Positions 12,856 to 24,699 of a DNA stretch of 64,000 nt are shown here, in pieces. The notes under the pieces are model-generated. The model was not told the origin of the DNA. It searched no databases and was given only the letters and a program-made list of their open reading frames with translations. Source of the DNA: Liolophura sinensis (lineage: Eukaryota; Mollusca; Polyplacophora; Chitonida; Chitonidae); contig NC_088307.1 of assembly GCF_032854445.1 (NCBI RefSeq), positions 28,796,484 through 28,860,483 of the forward strand. The letters are read 5' to 3'. Position 1 is the first letter of the stretch. Every line of letters starts with the position of its first letter. A program made the translations under genes and the position numbers.

Positions 12856-13021
12856 ACACCATGCACAACAATATGCCACAATGTCGGTATAAAGACGTTC
12901 ATGTTAGAAAACTCAAGCCAGTAAAGGAGACAGGTATAGGGCTGGGGTGAAAGGCTACTGTTCTCTACTGACGTATGGGCCAGGGTAATGTTCAGGCAGA
13001 TGGGACGCGCTTTGACAACTT
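12856..13021 (-). CDS. Candidate second exon of a secreted protein
   Basis: On the minus strand the acceptor GGATTTACAG is followed by an open frame in phase 1: VVKARPICLNITLAHTSVEN and onward, with N-glycosylation sequons NIT and NSS and several cysteines. The phase fits the donor of the signal-peptide exon at 13340-13406 (CAA G | AA gives Glu). The lower boundary is uncertain because the frame stays open into the SINE, so the true donor was not fixed. No family is recognised. Confidence 0.25.
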
Positions 13022-13339
13022 CTGTAAATCCTAGTGCACAGAAAGTGTTCATCTACCTTTCCTTTAATACCCTCAAATCACGGCCCAGATAAATCATGAC
13101 AATCATATGTATCACATGTCGTTCATAATTAAACTAACTCACAACCGCCCAGGTAGCATATAGGTATGTAGCAGGTTGGTCCTCGATCATATACAGAAGT
13201 TATTCACCAAAGACACAGAGGTACACTGACGACGATCCAGATAACAAACGGCATTCGCTGGTATGCTCCTAATAGCCTGTACTTCAATACTACTGGTATA
13301 TATCTACAAATCGTCCGTCTAAACGCCGTCACAACTTAC

Positions 13340-13406
13340 CTTGACTGTCACAGGTGGCCGACAACGCGAGCAGTAGACTGACCACTGTCCTGGTAAGGGA
13401 CAACAT
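13340..13406 (-). CDS. Candidate first exon: signal peptide of a secreted protein
   Basis: The ATG at 13406-13404 opens MLSLTRTVVSLLLALSATCD, a textbook signal peptide with a basic n-region, a VVSLLLALSA core and small residues at the likely cleavage site. It ends at a consensus GTAAGT donor after 22 codons plus 1 nt. About 170 bp upstream there is a TATA box. No family is recognised, and the downstream exons are uncertain because repeats have invaded. Confidence 0.4.
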
Positions 13407-13575
13407 TCTCCTGCTATTTGTCGGATGCTATAGAGAAGGTACGAGATCTGACAGATACAGAACGACTTGTGTAGCTATACGTGCATAAATGCTACCTCGC
13501 ACAACCAGGAAGAATTTATTTTGTGTAGAAATCAGGATATGTTTGTATTATATACGGACTTGCCACTCTGGCCTG

Positions 13576-13582
13576 CTATATA
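13576..13582 (-). promoter_or_regulatory. Candidate TATA box
   Basis: Minus-strand TATATAG lies in the GC-flanked context CCTGTATATAGCAGGCC, about 170 bp upstream of the ATG at 13406. That is compatible with transcription starting near 13,550. Confidence 0.35.
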
Positions 13583-13705
13583 CAGGCTGTATGGAAAGTG
13601 TGGCGTGGGGGTAGATTAGAGCCGGGAGCCGGGGGTGACGTAGAGAGGGGGGGACGGGGGGGGGGGGGATAGGTTACCTATGTAAAGCTTTCAGCGCGGT
13701 CGGAG

Positions 13706-14065
13706 TGAGTGAGTGAATACTTGGGGTTTAACGTCGTACTTAACAACTTTTCAGTCATATGACGACGAAGGAATCCTTGGAGTGCATGTGATGTGCCTCC
13801 TTGTTGCAGGACGGATTTCCACCGCTCTTATCTAGTGCTGCTTCACCGAGACGCCTTACCAAAGGCAAGTAAGCCTCCTCGCCCGAGCTTTTGTACTGAT
13901 ACGGGTCAACCAGTCGTTGCATTATCCCCTTCATGCTGAACGCCAAGCGAGAAAGTTACAAATTCCACTTTTAAGGTCTTAGGTGTGACTCTACCCATGA
14001 CTGACACTGGATCTACTACTCCCGAAGCGGGCGCTCTGCCATCTGTGCTAACGGGGCCGCTGGGC
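13706..14065 (+). mobile_element. SINE family 3 copy
   Basis: It starts gtgagtgagtgaatacttgg, then 'ggtttaacgtcgtacttaac', 'gacgacgaaggaatccttgg', 'ttgttgcaggacggatttcc', 'gatacgggtcaaccagtcgt', 'atgctgaacgccaagcgaga' and 'cccgaagcgggcgctctgcc'. The end resembles a tRNA-like region. A truncated inverse copy is at 19595-19735. Confidence 0.75.
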
Positions 14066-15428
14066 GGTCGGGATCACACGTAATTGCATAGGTCTTTATC
14101 TGAACCATGTCATTTTCCCCGTAAATTTCCTCATACATATAGAGTATTTATACACCAGAATACAGCGGAGTCAAACAGGATATAGCCTGGGCAGTATATC
14201 CTTCCTGTTATTCATTCTCTGCCGACATGGACGTCACAGACTCTAGCTGTTCACAACCATGACAACATAGATTGGCTGATAACAAGGGTTGCTATCACGT
14301 CCTTTTTCATGCAAGAATCACAGAATTCTGCTGAATTTAATTTTTAATGAACTTATCATACCATATAGAGCGCAGTTCGAAATTGTTATTGTAAATCTCA
14401 TTCTACTGTTTAGTTATATTTATTGTTAAAGGATGAGAAAACTTTAAAATGATGCCAAAATCATATGAGAGAGTGTCAAGACATTTTTTGTTTGAATTTT
14501 TTTTTTTGCAGCAGAAATGTCTATTTGAAAATATTTATGTGTGCTGGGTATTTGTCGTCGTTGCATAATAATGTTCTAAATAAGGATATAAATTTATGTG
14601 AATGTAAATTTGTTGTTGTTGTAACATCAAAACTCAAACTCAGACATTTATAATCAAAGAACAAACATAATATAGACGTAAACTATAGGAGCCTGTAATT
14701 TTACCATTGCTGTTACACTCCTAGCACCAAGAGCTCAAAAAACACAATCATGTCAAAAAACACAATCATGGCTCTGGCAAAGGTACTGTTTATAGGCACA
14801 GTTAAATGTATTATCCCTACCGATGTACTCCTAATAAGACGATAACCGAGCTGATATTAAGTAATTAAAGTGATAAATAAAAACAACCATTGATCACGTG
14901 ATTGGTGTACCGGAACGATGAAGAAGTGTAATGATCCAACGGGAAACCGTCAGTCAAGATAGTTCAAGAGAAGAGCTTTTCAAGAGCACATAAGTATGCA
15001 TCCCCGGTCGTTCTTTACAGTCAGAGCAAACACCTTTATACAGAGACTCCAATTATCTGAGTTGTATATTGAGTCTTCACCAAACATCTGAAACCAAAAG
15101 CACTTGTTAGAGACCAGTGGCAGTTTCCAAAACTTGTGATTTTTCAAATGATGAAATTCCTTAATGTAAGTCACTCGACATTTTGTATGTAACATGTATA
15201 GGCGGATATTAAACATTTTGCTGTTTTTCGTCCTAAATGAAAGTCGATGTGATTGTGGTTTAATGACTTTTTAACGCCTTTCAATAAGATAGAAAACCGA
15301 AAAATCTGCACATCTGTCTTTATTTACGAAGGATTTACTATAGATATACTGATAGATGTTACAAGCATCTAGTAATTTTTATTTCACGGTGCAAACACAT
15401 GTCAGTTATGTTTAACTCTTCTCTTTTC
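14066..15428. other. No recognisable gene
   Basis: This is AT-rich DNA in which I see no coding or RNA features. Confidence 0.35.
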
Positions 15429-15529
15429 AGGATGACAGATATGTGATAATTACTGCACCAGACGAGATACTAAAATATTATCTTGAACTTCCCGGAGATC
15501 GCGTCTGCTGTAAAGGTCTGCTGTAAGCA
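15429..15529 (-). mobile_element. Candidate 3' LTR start of the Ty3/Gypsy element
   Basis: On the minus strand a purine tract is followed directly by TGCTTACAGCAGACC, the position where a 3' LTR should begin (TG). The LTR end was not located and no 5' LTR was found for comparison, so this is tentative. Confidence 0.3.
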
Positions 15530-15547
15530 CCCCCCCCCCCCTCCCCT
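15530..15547 (-). promoter_or_regulatory. Candidate polypurine tract
   Basis: On the minus strand this is an uninterrupted purine run (AGGGGA then G-run) between the end of pol and the putative LTR. This is the expected site of plus-strand priming in LTR retrotransposons. Confidence 0.4.
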
Positions 15548-15624
15548 GACGTCAACAAATTTGATGGCGTCAATCACTGATGTTAATCAAATATAAACAT
15601 TACACTCTTGACTGCGTTTTGAGT

Positions 15625-18010
15625 TAATTTCAACTTGGTCTGTGTTAAGTTTACTTGAAGATACATTTTCTGGCACAGCTTCCGGGTTCGATTCAGATTT
15701 TCGCAAGTGTCGTCGATTTCTTCTAACAGTAATTTCGTCGTTGCGGCTAACCTCGTTTGATCTCACATTCTTCTTTCTGTTAACAATGGCGGGCTGTCAC
15801 ACTTTATCGTGAGGCTAGGCTCCTGACCTGATCTTCTTCTTGTAAGGGAGGTAGATTTCTTGCAGAACGGTTGTAATACTTTGTCTGCCTCACAAGTTTA
15901 CGGTTCTTCTGTTCCTTGACGTTTTCAGGAACCTTTGATGTAGGTAGCAGGGTTTTCGTTCTCTGTTGAAGAGATGTTGAGCTGGGGAGGAGTTGGCAGC
16001 TTCTGTTGGAGTATTTCGATAGTCTAGCCTAGATAGTTCAGTGGTTATTTTGACAGCAGATTCCGCCTTTACACTGGATTGGGCGTAATCCGGGGAACTG
16101 GTGATCTGTCGAATATCATAGTTTGAAGCGCAGTCGGTAAAGTCTTTGGAGTTAAATGGAGGGCCATTGTCGGTGATAATAGTGTCTGGTATTCCATGCC
16201 TAGCAAAATGTCCTTTCAATCTGGTTATGACCTGCTTTCCAGTTTTGTCCGTAATCTGGTCGACTTCGAAAAAATCGCTGAAACCAGGTATTCCTTCAGG
16301 TTAAATGTGAAAAGGTCCGTAGCAGTCTTAGAACAAGGGCGGTCCGGTATGTTCTGTGAGATAAGTGATTCCTTGGTCGGATTTCTCCGGAACGTGCTAC
16401 AAGTTTCACATTTGGAGATGGCATCAGACATTTCAGAGTTCACGTTAGACTAATACACGCAGTCCCGTGCCCTTCGTCTACAAGACTGAGTGCCAGCGTG
16501 GTGACTATGTATCAGATTGATGGTATCTTTCCGCATGGTAATAGGAATGACTACTCGCGGTCCCCGAAAAATGATTCCGTTCTGGACAGACCGCTCATCT
16601 CTGATATCAAAGTATGCAGCTACGCTGGGAGCTTCGTGTTGATGGTCTGGCCATACATTTAAAATGAAGGTCTTCACACTCTGTACTGTCGGATCGAGGT
16701 TTGTCTCTCTCTGAATTTCGGCAATCTTCGGTTCCGAGATTGGTAAATACTCGGCCATGTTGATGGAATAAAGCTCAGTTTCAGTCGGGGAGTTGTCTTC
16801 GAGCGCTAAAACATCCACCTGATGAATAGGCTCTTCAGTAGTACGCAGGTATGCTCTAGACAACGTGTCGTCGATTTGCATCTCGTTGCATTTCTTATAG
16901 ACGTATTCTTTTAGTCGTATTTCTAACAGCATGCGATGTAGGCGTTTTGGGGCAGTCAGCAATGGCTTTTTCTGGATGTACTCTAGAGGCTTATGGTCAC
17001 ACTTCACTAAGACATAAGTACTGGTTGAATTGGGTGAAACCAAATACTATGCTCAAGAGTTCTTTTTTGATTAGAGCATAGTTCCGCTCGGTCGAGGTAA
17101 GAGTTCGGCTTCCGTGTGCGACGGGTTGACCTCCTTGAAGGAGTGTAGCACCAAGACCGGTTTCAGAAGCATCGGTCTGCAGTGTGGTGTCTTCCTTCTT
17201 GTAGTACTTGAGAACCGGGGCTTCCGTGATGGCTATCTGGATTGCGTCGAAAGCTTGGTCGTGGTTAGCATTCCATGGCCACTCCACATCACGCTTAGTC
17301 AGTTGTCTGACGGGTTCACATATGTCCGATAGTCCTTTTACAAACTTTGAATTTATTTATTTATTTATTTGATTGGTGTTTTACGCCGTACTCAAGAATA
17401 TTTCACTTATACGACGGCTGCCAGCATTATGATGGGTGGAAACCAGGCACAGCCCGGGGGAAACCCACGACCATCCGCAGGTTGCTGTCAGACCTTTTTA
17501 CGGCCGGAGAGGAAGCCAGCATGACAAACTTAGAAAGATAGTTGACCACAACAATGATACGTTGCACACCTTGCACGTCACTTGGTTTAGATATCTTCGG
17601 GAAGCCTCCACATTCTTGGCGTCTGGTTTGAGACCTTCTGCCGAAAGCACATGTCTAATGAATGATACCATTCGTTCTTTCAGTTCAAGTCTGTCAGGGT
17701 TTACGCGAATGTTTTGTTGTCTGCATCTCTCCATCAGTTGCATGGATCGCTTGTCATGGATGTCGATGGCTTCCTCGTATGTTGACCCCTCGCCCGTAAC
17801 AAGAAGATCGTCTGTCACCCGAAATGTACCAGGTAACTTCTGAAGGGCTTCATCCAGACAATGTTGGAAAATTTCCGGTATAGGCGAGATACCGGAAGGA
17901 AGGCGTAGCCATCTATACCGTCCATATGGGCTTTCGAAAGTGGTGAGGTAACTTGATTCTTCCTCAAGAGGGATATGCCAAAATCCATTCCTCAGGTCCC
18001 CATGAAATTC
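15625..18010 (-). pseudogene. Degenerate Ty3/Gypsy-type retrotransposon pol
   Basis: Read from high to low coordinates this gives a reverse transcriptase fragment (about 18010-17530, with PLEEESSYLTTF and a DDLLV catalytic box), a SINE insertion, the RT connection and RNase H (about 17340-16950, with LQTDASETGLGATLLQGG), the integrase HHCC zinc finger (around 16530-16380), the integrase core (ITDNGPPFNSKDF, about 16220-15900), and a basic C-terminal tail to about 15625. The frame changes several times between the blocks and the core contains substitutions, so the copy is dead. Gag, protease and the 5' LTR are absent. The domain order RT-RNase H-IN places it with Ty3/Gypsy rather than Ty1/Copia. 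Confidence 0.88.
17342..17525 (+). mobile_element. SINE family 1 inserted in the retrotransposon RT
   Basis: It starts with an ATTT/ATTTATTT run and gattggtgttttacgccgta and ends in 'ggagaggaagccagcatga'. The flanks caaactttga (17341 side) and caaacttaga (17525 side) look like a 10-bp target site duplication with one mismatch. The SINE therefore inserted after the retrotransposon arrived, in the opposite orientation. Confidence 0.85.
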
Positions 18011-18224
18011 TCATGATACGCAGCTCGAATAAACTTACCTTAACTTACCGATACTCTATACATAATAATAACAATGTCAACCATGCATCTGGCCGACAGA
18101 GTATCTCTCTTTACTGACCAGAACCTCTGCTACCTTGTCACTCAGCTGAATTTGGTTCCGCACGGGCTTTCATACTACTGCACTGGTGACAACCTGCTTA
18201 TATCCCATTAGTCTGGATTTAAAC

Positions 18225-18830
18225 ACAGTGGATCGATAATATACAATAAGGACAATGGTGGCGGATCGACAATATACAAAAAGGGCAATGGTGGCGGATC
18301 GACAATATACAATGAGGGCAACGATGGCAGATCGACAATATATCATAAGGGCAACGGTGGCGGATCGACAATATACAAGAAGGGCATTGGTGGCGGATCG
18401 ACAATATGCAATAAGGGCAATGGTGCCGGATCGACAATATACAATAAGGGCAATGGTGGCGGATCGACAATGTGCAATAAGGGCAATGATGGCAGATCGA
18501 CAATATACAATAAGAATAAGGGCATTGGTGGCGGATCGACAATATACAATAAGGGCATTGGTGGCGAATCGACAACATACAATAAGGGCATTGGTGGCGG
18601 ATCGACAATATACAATAAGGGCAATGGTGGCAGATCGACAATATACAATTAGGGCAACGGTGGCGGATCGACAATATACAATAAGGGCAACGGTGGCATA
18701 TCGACAATATACAATAAGTGCAACGGTGGCGGATCGACAATATACAATAAGGGCATTGGTGACGGATCGACAATATAAAATAAAGACAATGGTGGCGGAT
18801 CGACAATGTGCAATAAGGGCAACCGTGGCA
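18225..18830. repeat. 33-bp minisatellite, about 18 copies
   Basis: The unit is approximately aataagggcaatggtggcgg followed by atcgacaatatac. As 33 is divisible by 3, both strands read as long open repetitive frames (11-residue periods). There is no start context, splice context or homologue that I recognise, so I treat it as a non-coding array. Confidence 0.9.
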
Positions 18831-18934
18831 AGGGCAAGTACAATCTGTTACAAACCCTTTATACATTGACATTCAGATCAAGGTACAAGTATGTCCATAT
18901 GTACAGAATGTATTACAAATGAGAGGTTAAGATT

Positions 18935-19850
18935 CTCATCTTTTGGAACAGGTTGTCATTTTTAGACAGCTTTCAGACCATGTTCTCATCTTATTGACAG
19001 GTTTTCATCTTTTGGATAGATTCTCTGACCAGGAAGTAATATTTTGAACAGACTCTCGCCTTTTAGATCAGATATTTGGACAGGCTATCACTTCTTAGAT
19101 AAGTTCCCATCTTTTAGACGAGGTTCTAACCTTTTTCACAGATTTTCATTTTTGGGAACAGGTTGTCGTCATTTTGGACAGACTCTCGTCCTTTGGACGA
19201 AGTTCTCATCTTTTGGGTAGGTTCATCTTTTAGATCATGTCCTGATCTTTTTTCTCTTCTTTCATACCAGGCTCTCCTATGGAGAAATTTCCGTCTTTTG
19301 GACAAGTTTTCGTCTTCTGGACAAGTTAGGTTCTTATGTTTCTCAACATTTAAACAGGTTCTCATTTTTTTCAACAGGTTTATAGTTTCTCATTTGGATC
19401 TGGTTCTCATCATATGGACAGAGCCTCATCTTTTTAGATAGATTCTCATCTTGTCGACAGCTGTCATTTTTTAGGCGAGCTGTTTTTTGGACAAATTTTC
19501 CATCTTTTGGCCCGCGTCTTTTGGACAACTTCTAATTTTTTGGACAGGTTTTCATTTTTTAATCTCATATTTTGGATAGTTTCTCATCTTCAAAAGAGCA
19601 GGGGAAATCCGTCCTGCGACAAGTAGGCACATTACATAGGCCCAAAGGATTCCTTCGTCGTCATCTGACTGAAAAATTGTTGTATACGACGTTAAACCCC
19701 AAGCACTCACCCATTCACTCACTCTTTCTGAGCAGGTTCTAAACTTTTGGACCAGGTTTTAATCTTTTGAACAGGCTCTGATCTTTCTTATAGTTTTCCA
19801 TCTGTCGGACCGGTTCTTTTGGTCTGGGTCTTATCTCTTGGACACTTATG
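18935..19850. repeat. Degenerate short-period tandem repeat
   Basis: This is a decayed array of about 20-24 bp units around the theme ggacaggttctcatctttt, interrupted by a SINE family 3 fragment at 19595-19735. Units are heavily diverged, which suggests an old array. Confidence 0.7.
19595..19735 (-). mobile_element. SINE family 3 fragment
   Basis: It is the reverse complement of the head of the 13706 copy: 'ggaaatccgtcctgcgacaa', 'aaggattccttcgtcgtcat', 'cgacgttaaaccccaagcac', 'ccattcactcactc'. It interrupts the degenerate tandem array. Confidence 0.8.
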
Positions 19851-20554
19851 GAGACTCTCATCGTTGGATAAGAGAAGCGGATTTTAAACCATTCTCTTTA
19901 GATGTAATTATAAACAACCCTTGCAATTCAACGTTTCACATACTCAATTCAATTCAGTTTTCAAATTCAGTCTTTATTGCCGTCAGCAATGCAAGAAGAG
20001 CTGGTATTAATTATACTTATCTTAAATACTCATTTTTACATAGGACACAGGTACACCTACATTTGACATGAGATACGTTTAAATCTAGCGCTGTAAATTT
20101 ATTTACGTCTAATTGTTTCAGTCGCTTGTAAGCATCTTTTAATTTTAGCCTGTAAGATTTTCATAGATATAATTTTGTTTCTGTTATCTGTTCATACATA
20201 TATACATATATTCATACATACCTATATGAACACTTACAAGTTGGATGGCGATTCCATTCCGTACGTGTTCAACTTATTTTTGTGTTTGGGTTGTTTTCTT
20301 AAGTCTTGGGGCTGTTACACTATTGTATACACTATTTATGCGGTCTCGAAATGGGTTTATACCTGTTGATCAATTTAAAATAAATAAACGTCAATAATGT
20401 TTTCATTTAGTTCCTATTTTTTTTCCATTCATTAAGTCAAAGTGTAATGTTTGACTTCTGTATGGTGGGTTTCTTTATCGTTCTATGGCATCACATACAT
20501 TGACATACGCATGTATGTATGCTTGGGGTTTTATGTCGTACTTATGGCGAAGGA
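19851..20554. other. No recognisable gene
   Basis: This is AT-rich DNA. The segment attcagtctttattgccgtc near 19964 may be a retroposon tail, but I cannot support it. Confidence 0.3.
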
Positions 20555-20720
20555 GCAATTTAAGGTGTGTGTATTTGTGTGGCAGGGCGAGTCCATGCCG
20601 CCAAAGTGCTGCCGCCACTGAAGTGTCATGCCGAAGACACCAGACATGACATCCCACCATGTCACACCATACGGACTCAGGGCCAACCAGGCCTACCGAA
20701 GTTTGACTGTAACTTTAACT
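20555..20720 (+). mobile_element. SINE family 2 copy (partial)
   Basis: It contains 'ggcgagtccatgccgccaaa', 'ccgccactgaagtgtcatgc', 'cagacatgacatcccaccat', 'gtcacaccatacggactcag' and 'ggccaaccaggcctaccgaa'. Confidence 0.75.
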
Positions 20721-21129
20721 TTTATTTTTCTGACAGAGGACACCAAGACACCATGTGAAGGAAAACTTCACGTCCCATTTTACAATGATGTTATCTACTT
20801 GGTATTTCATGCCACACTCAAAACACATCGTAGTTGACCTCAAATTTCCTCCGCCCCTTGTCACTAGCTTTGACCGATCCTTAGATCTCTATTGAACTCG
20901 CATTGTTGTCGTCAGCTTTCAGAGGTTCTAAATGGACACCAGACAGGCTCTGACGGAAGCTAGCTGTGAGGTTTGTTTTGGAGTTCAAACAATGTCGTAT
21001 AGGGAAAATTTAAGTTTCAGTATCAAAAGTAATATTTTATGACATTTTTTTCTACTTCTAGAAATGAGTTTTTGTGCGAAAAAAGAACAACTCAAAGAAT
21101 GTTTCTCTTGTGCAAAGGATATAAATTTT

Positions 21130-21420
21130 GTAGGCACAGGAAACCGGAGTGCACAGGGTAAACTACCGGCGTCTGGTGATTAACTGGTGAGGTTTCTCAC
21201 GTGCCCATCACAGATGTTTGCCCAGGATGCTATATGAATATACGCGAGTATGCCACGTTGGTAGTAGGCAAGTGATCTCCTGCCCAGACCGCCCTACAAG
21301 CAGGAACGCTGCCCACTGCTTACCGCCATCAAAGCCTGTGGAAGCGCGGAAGGACCTCATGAGCGCGCAGCGAGGTACACTTTACCTCATGCCACACACA
21401 GGCGTCAATAAATGACTACC
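21130..21420 (+). mobile_element. Candidate SINE-like element (family 4)
   Basis: It contains 'caggaaaccggagtgcacag', 'ggtaaactaccggcg', 'gtgatctcctgcccagaccg' and 'gcgcagcgaggtac'. The 'ggaaac-ggagtgca-ggggtaa' block is the theme of the 53-bp array at 36605-38375. Family assignment is tentative. Confidence 0.4.
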
Positions 21421-23129
21421 GCTTTACAACTGAATGGCCACTATTTCAGTCATCACATGAAGAAACACAGATATATGAAACTGACGGAAGAGTAAAAAAC
21501 CAAGTACTGCTACAATTTTGCATTGTTAAAGGACGTTTATTGCTGTTTCGTGAGGAATTAAAAACTTCTCCAATTATTTTCGACATGGAGTTACAAGGGT
21601 TAATACCAATAATGACAATTAACTGACAATCTGCCCCTTGTGGAAAATTTCCGTTGCATATAACGAATGTACAAGCAAGTTATTCCGGTATTACGTATGT
21701 ACAGATAAAATAATGGAAACATTCACCACGACGCATTCAAGAATGCATTCAGCTCGTATAAGTATGTAGATATCATGTTTCTGATTCGCCATGGAAGATA
21801 GGTGGAGGGGAGGGGTGGAGGGGTGGCTTGTTATTCAAAGCCTGTTAACACCCTAAACACATCAAAATAAACCTCTGTTTTTCTTTTTCACAACAGCTCT
21901 GTGTGCTCGTCGCACACTTCTAAAGGCCCCTATTCTGGACGGATGACTCGGCTTGTCAGCGCGGTGACGCATACTGTGTTTCGCGGGCACAAACCTTCGC
22001 GGGCAAATAACATTCTAAGCTCAAATTTTCAGTCCGTTTCTTTGTTGTCGTTTTTTTTTTCTTTCATTCTTTCTGGAAGACAAGACCTAATACAGAAATA
22101 CATTCGCTCGGCCAAATACCTAATGCTGAAGACAACAGATCTTGTACTGGCAAAATTCTGACAGAGTTACGGGCCTTGCACACTGTAACCATCCTGCAGG
22201 TGCGTCAATGGGAAGTTCCTTACAACTATTTACTGTATGTCAGCAACACTAACTGGACTCCGGTCATTACACTCACACAACACTTATGCCACAAAGTAAC
22301 TGAATTAACATGCACTGCGACCCTGATACAGAGCTGTGGGCATCTGGCAAAGAAACTAGGAGAGTTTTTTTCTGATGCGGGATACAGGTAAGTTGCAGCT
22401 ACGAGATATGTGAACTTCTCATGCCCTTACACCACAACATTGGTGCAACAGGTAGAATGCCACCACCGCCGAAGTACAAACCTAACAGCATGTACGTTAA
22501 TACATCAGCAGCCGTTTAGCCTGATTACATGAAGTTTACTACCAGAGCCAGATCTAAATTTAAACAAATTTGTGACCAAACTTGTTAATTTCCACAGCTG
22601 CAGTCTCAAAATGACATTAGAGACCTTTAGTTGGAAGCACTGGTACATACAAATGAATGCACCAGCATGAACTGTCAAATCTCACCATAGTTCGATCAGC
22701 CTGTCCGTAAGCTGTCGGTCCAATCAAATTCTCGGGCTCTTGCAAGCATTTGCATATTGAGCAGTTCATGTTGTTGACTGGTGCTGAAGTTTGATCTGTC
22801 CAACCAAGGAATGGCGATTGGACTGTTAATGAGTTTCATGACGTGGCCTAAACATATGGAACAGATCTCAAGTCGCCTTCTTCATAGAAATTCCCAACAA
22901 CTCTCATCTACTTTCCTTTAACACTGATTTTTTGTCCCATTTTGACACATTTGCAGACAACAAATGTACCAAGATGTAAGAACATGTATACATAGGACTG
23001 TGGCAAGAAAGAACTTACATGTTCAGGATCGCTTCATCTCAAACTTACATTTGTGCACTACATCCACGTATGTGTACCACATGCTTATGTGTGTGTGTGT
23101 GTGTGTGCGCCACATGTCCATCTGTGTAT
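21421..23129. other. No recognisable gene
   Basis: I see no convincing exon or RNA gene. There is a short (tg)n run at 23091-23107. Confidence 0.35.
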
Positions 23130-23780
23130 GTGTGCCACGCCTGTGTGCAGCAGCACACGTTTTCCACAGCCATGTCTGTGCACCACATCTGTATGCACCA
23201 GCACACATGTTTACCACAGCCATGTCTGTGCACCACATCTGTATGCACCAGCACACATGTTTACCACAGCCATGTCTGTGCACCACATCTGTGCGCACCA
23301 GCACCCATGTTTACCACAGCCATGTCTGTGCACCACATCTGTGCGCACCAGCACACATGTTTACCACAGCCATGTCTGTGCACCACATGTGCGCACCAGC
23401 ACCCATGTTTACCACAGCCATGTCTGTGCACCACATCTGTGCGCACCAGAACACACGTTTACCACAGCCATGTCTGTGCACCACATCTGTATGCACCAGC
23501 ACACATGTTTACCACAGCCATGTCTGTGCACCACATCTGTATGCACCAGCACACACGTTTTCCACAGCCATGTCTGTGCACCACATCTGTATGCACCAGC
23601 ACACATGTTTTCCACAGCTATGTCTGTGCACCACATCTGTACTCACCAGCACACAAGTTTCCCACAGCCATGTCTGTGCACCACATCTGTACGCACCAGC
23701 ACACACGTTTTCCACAGCCATGTCTGTGCACCACATCTGTACTCACCAGCACACACGTTTACCACAGCTATGTACATGTG
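23130..23780. repeat. 50-bp minisatellite, about 13 copies
   Basis: The unit is accacagccatgtctgtgca followed by ccacatctgtatgcaccagc and acacatgttt, with few substitutions. Because 50 is not divisible by 3, a frame rotates through all three readings over three units. Open frames of 270-330 codons occur in all three plus frames only because the unit lacks stop codons. I reject these as genes. Confidence 0.92.
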
Positions 23781-24526
23781 TGTGTACATAAATCGACGGT
23801 CAATACTCCTCATATCTAACATTTGCACACTTGTAGTCAAGGCACACAGGTTTCCATTCAGTTGGTGTCATTATGCTTTTCCATGTTCCCTTACCACCCA
23901 CACTCACACTGTGTTCACATTCTGCATGTTCATGGAAACACATTACTCCTTCCTAAACATTTGTCACTGTGGTCAAAAACATGGAATAAATCCAGAGGAG
24001 AGAAAGAGTCATGTTGGAGTTCATGTTTTTTCACCATCCTCCAAACATTTCTTTTGAACAGAAAAACTTTTCAGAAGAAAATTCTTTAGATTTGTGACCA
24101 ATTAAAATCTGACCATCGTGCATCTTCTTCCTGGACAATTTAGGGCAACCTCTGTGACACTGTTAGGAGAAATGGTGTTTTGACAAGAACATAAAATGCA
24201 GCAGGCAGAATAACCTGGTGAGCAGTGCACACATTTCTGCACATTTTTGATCACATCTGGTCAAGGCAACAATTCTGAATTAGCTTGTTTTAGTTTTGTA
24301 GCTTTGGCAAATTTAAGATCAAAATGCTTCATTCAATATAGTGACCTTTGCAGGAGCAGTAACTCTGGGCTCTGATTTCACGAAGAATACCTACATGTAC
24401 ATGTACCCTAGCCTCTAGGTACACATTATTGTCTGAGCTCATACCAAGACACGAAACTAAAGCCATTTCTTGTCGACACTTCACAAATGGTTCAGTTACA
24501 TTAGCATTAGTCTCATCCTTTCACAC

Positions 24527-24544
24527 AAATATATATATATATAT

Positions 24545-24588
<44 letters not shown>

Positions 24589-24590
24589 GT
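24527..24590. repeat. (TA)n / (CA)n compound microsatellite
   Basis: This has runs of 'atat' with an interrupting acacacac block. Confidence 0.95.
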
Positions 24591-24673
24591 ACAAACACAC
24601 TTGACTATTATTACAACATATATATTTGTATACACACAACCAAAGAGCTGTATTAAGCCGAGTCCACCTATGG

Positions 24674-24699
24674 TTGGGTGGGGGGTGGGGGGTGGGGGG
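24674..24699 (+). other. G-quadruplex-type G-rich tract
   Basis: Four G-runs (gggtggggggtggggggtgg and following gggg) fit a G4 motif on the plus strand, downstream of the PKN stop codon. Confidence 0.6.

Noticed and set aside
15429-15522. Plus-strand exon-like frame (DDRYVIITAPDEILKYYLEL) between TCTTTTCAG and GTAAGC
   Set aside because: It lies where the 3' LTR of the minus-strand Gypsy element should be, and no neighbouring exon was found.
18219-18872. Cys/His-rich repetitive ORF of 217 codons (YCILSIRHRCP period)
   Set aside because: By-product of a 33-bp minisatellite; the opposite strand is equally open.
22964-24057. Three overlapping plus-strand ORFs of 266-334 codons with His/Cys-rich repeats
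   Set aside because: The 50-bp unit rotates through all frames without stops, so all three frames read the same peptides; no splice or start evidence.
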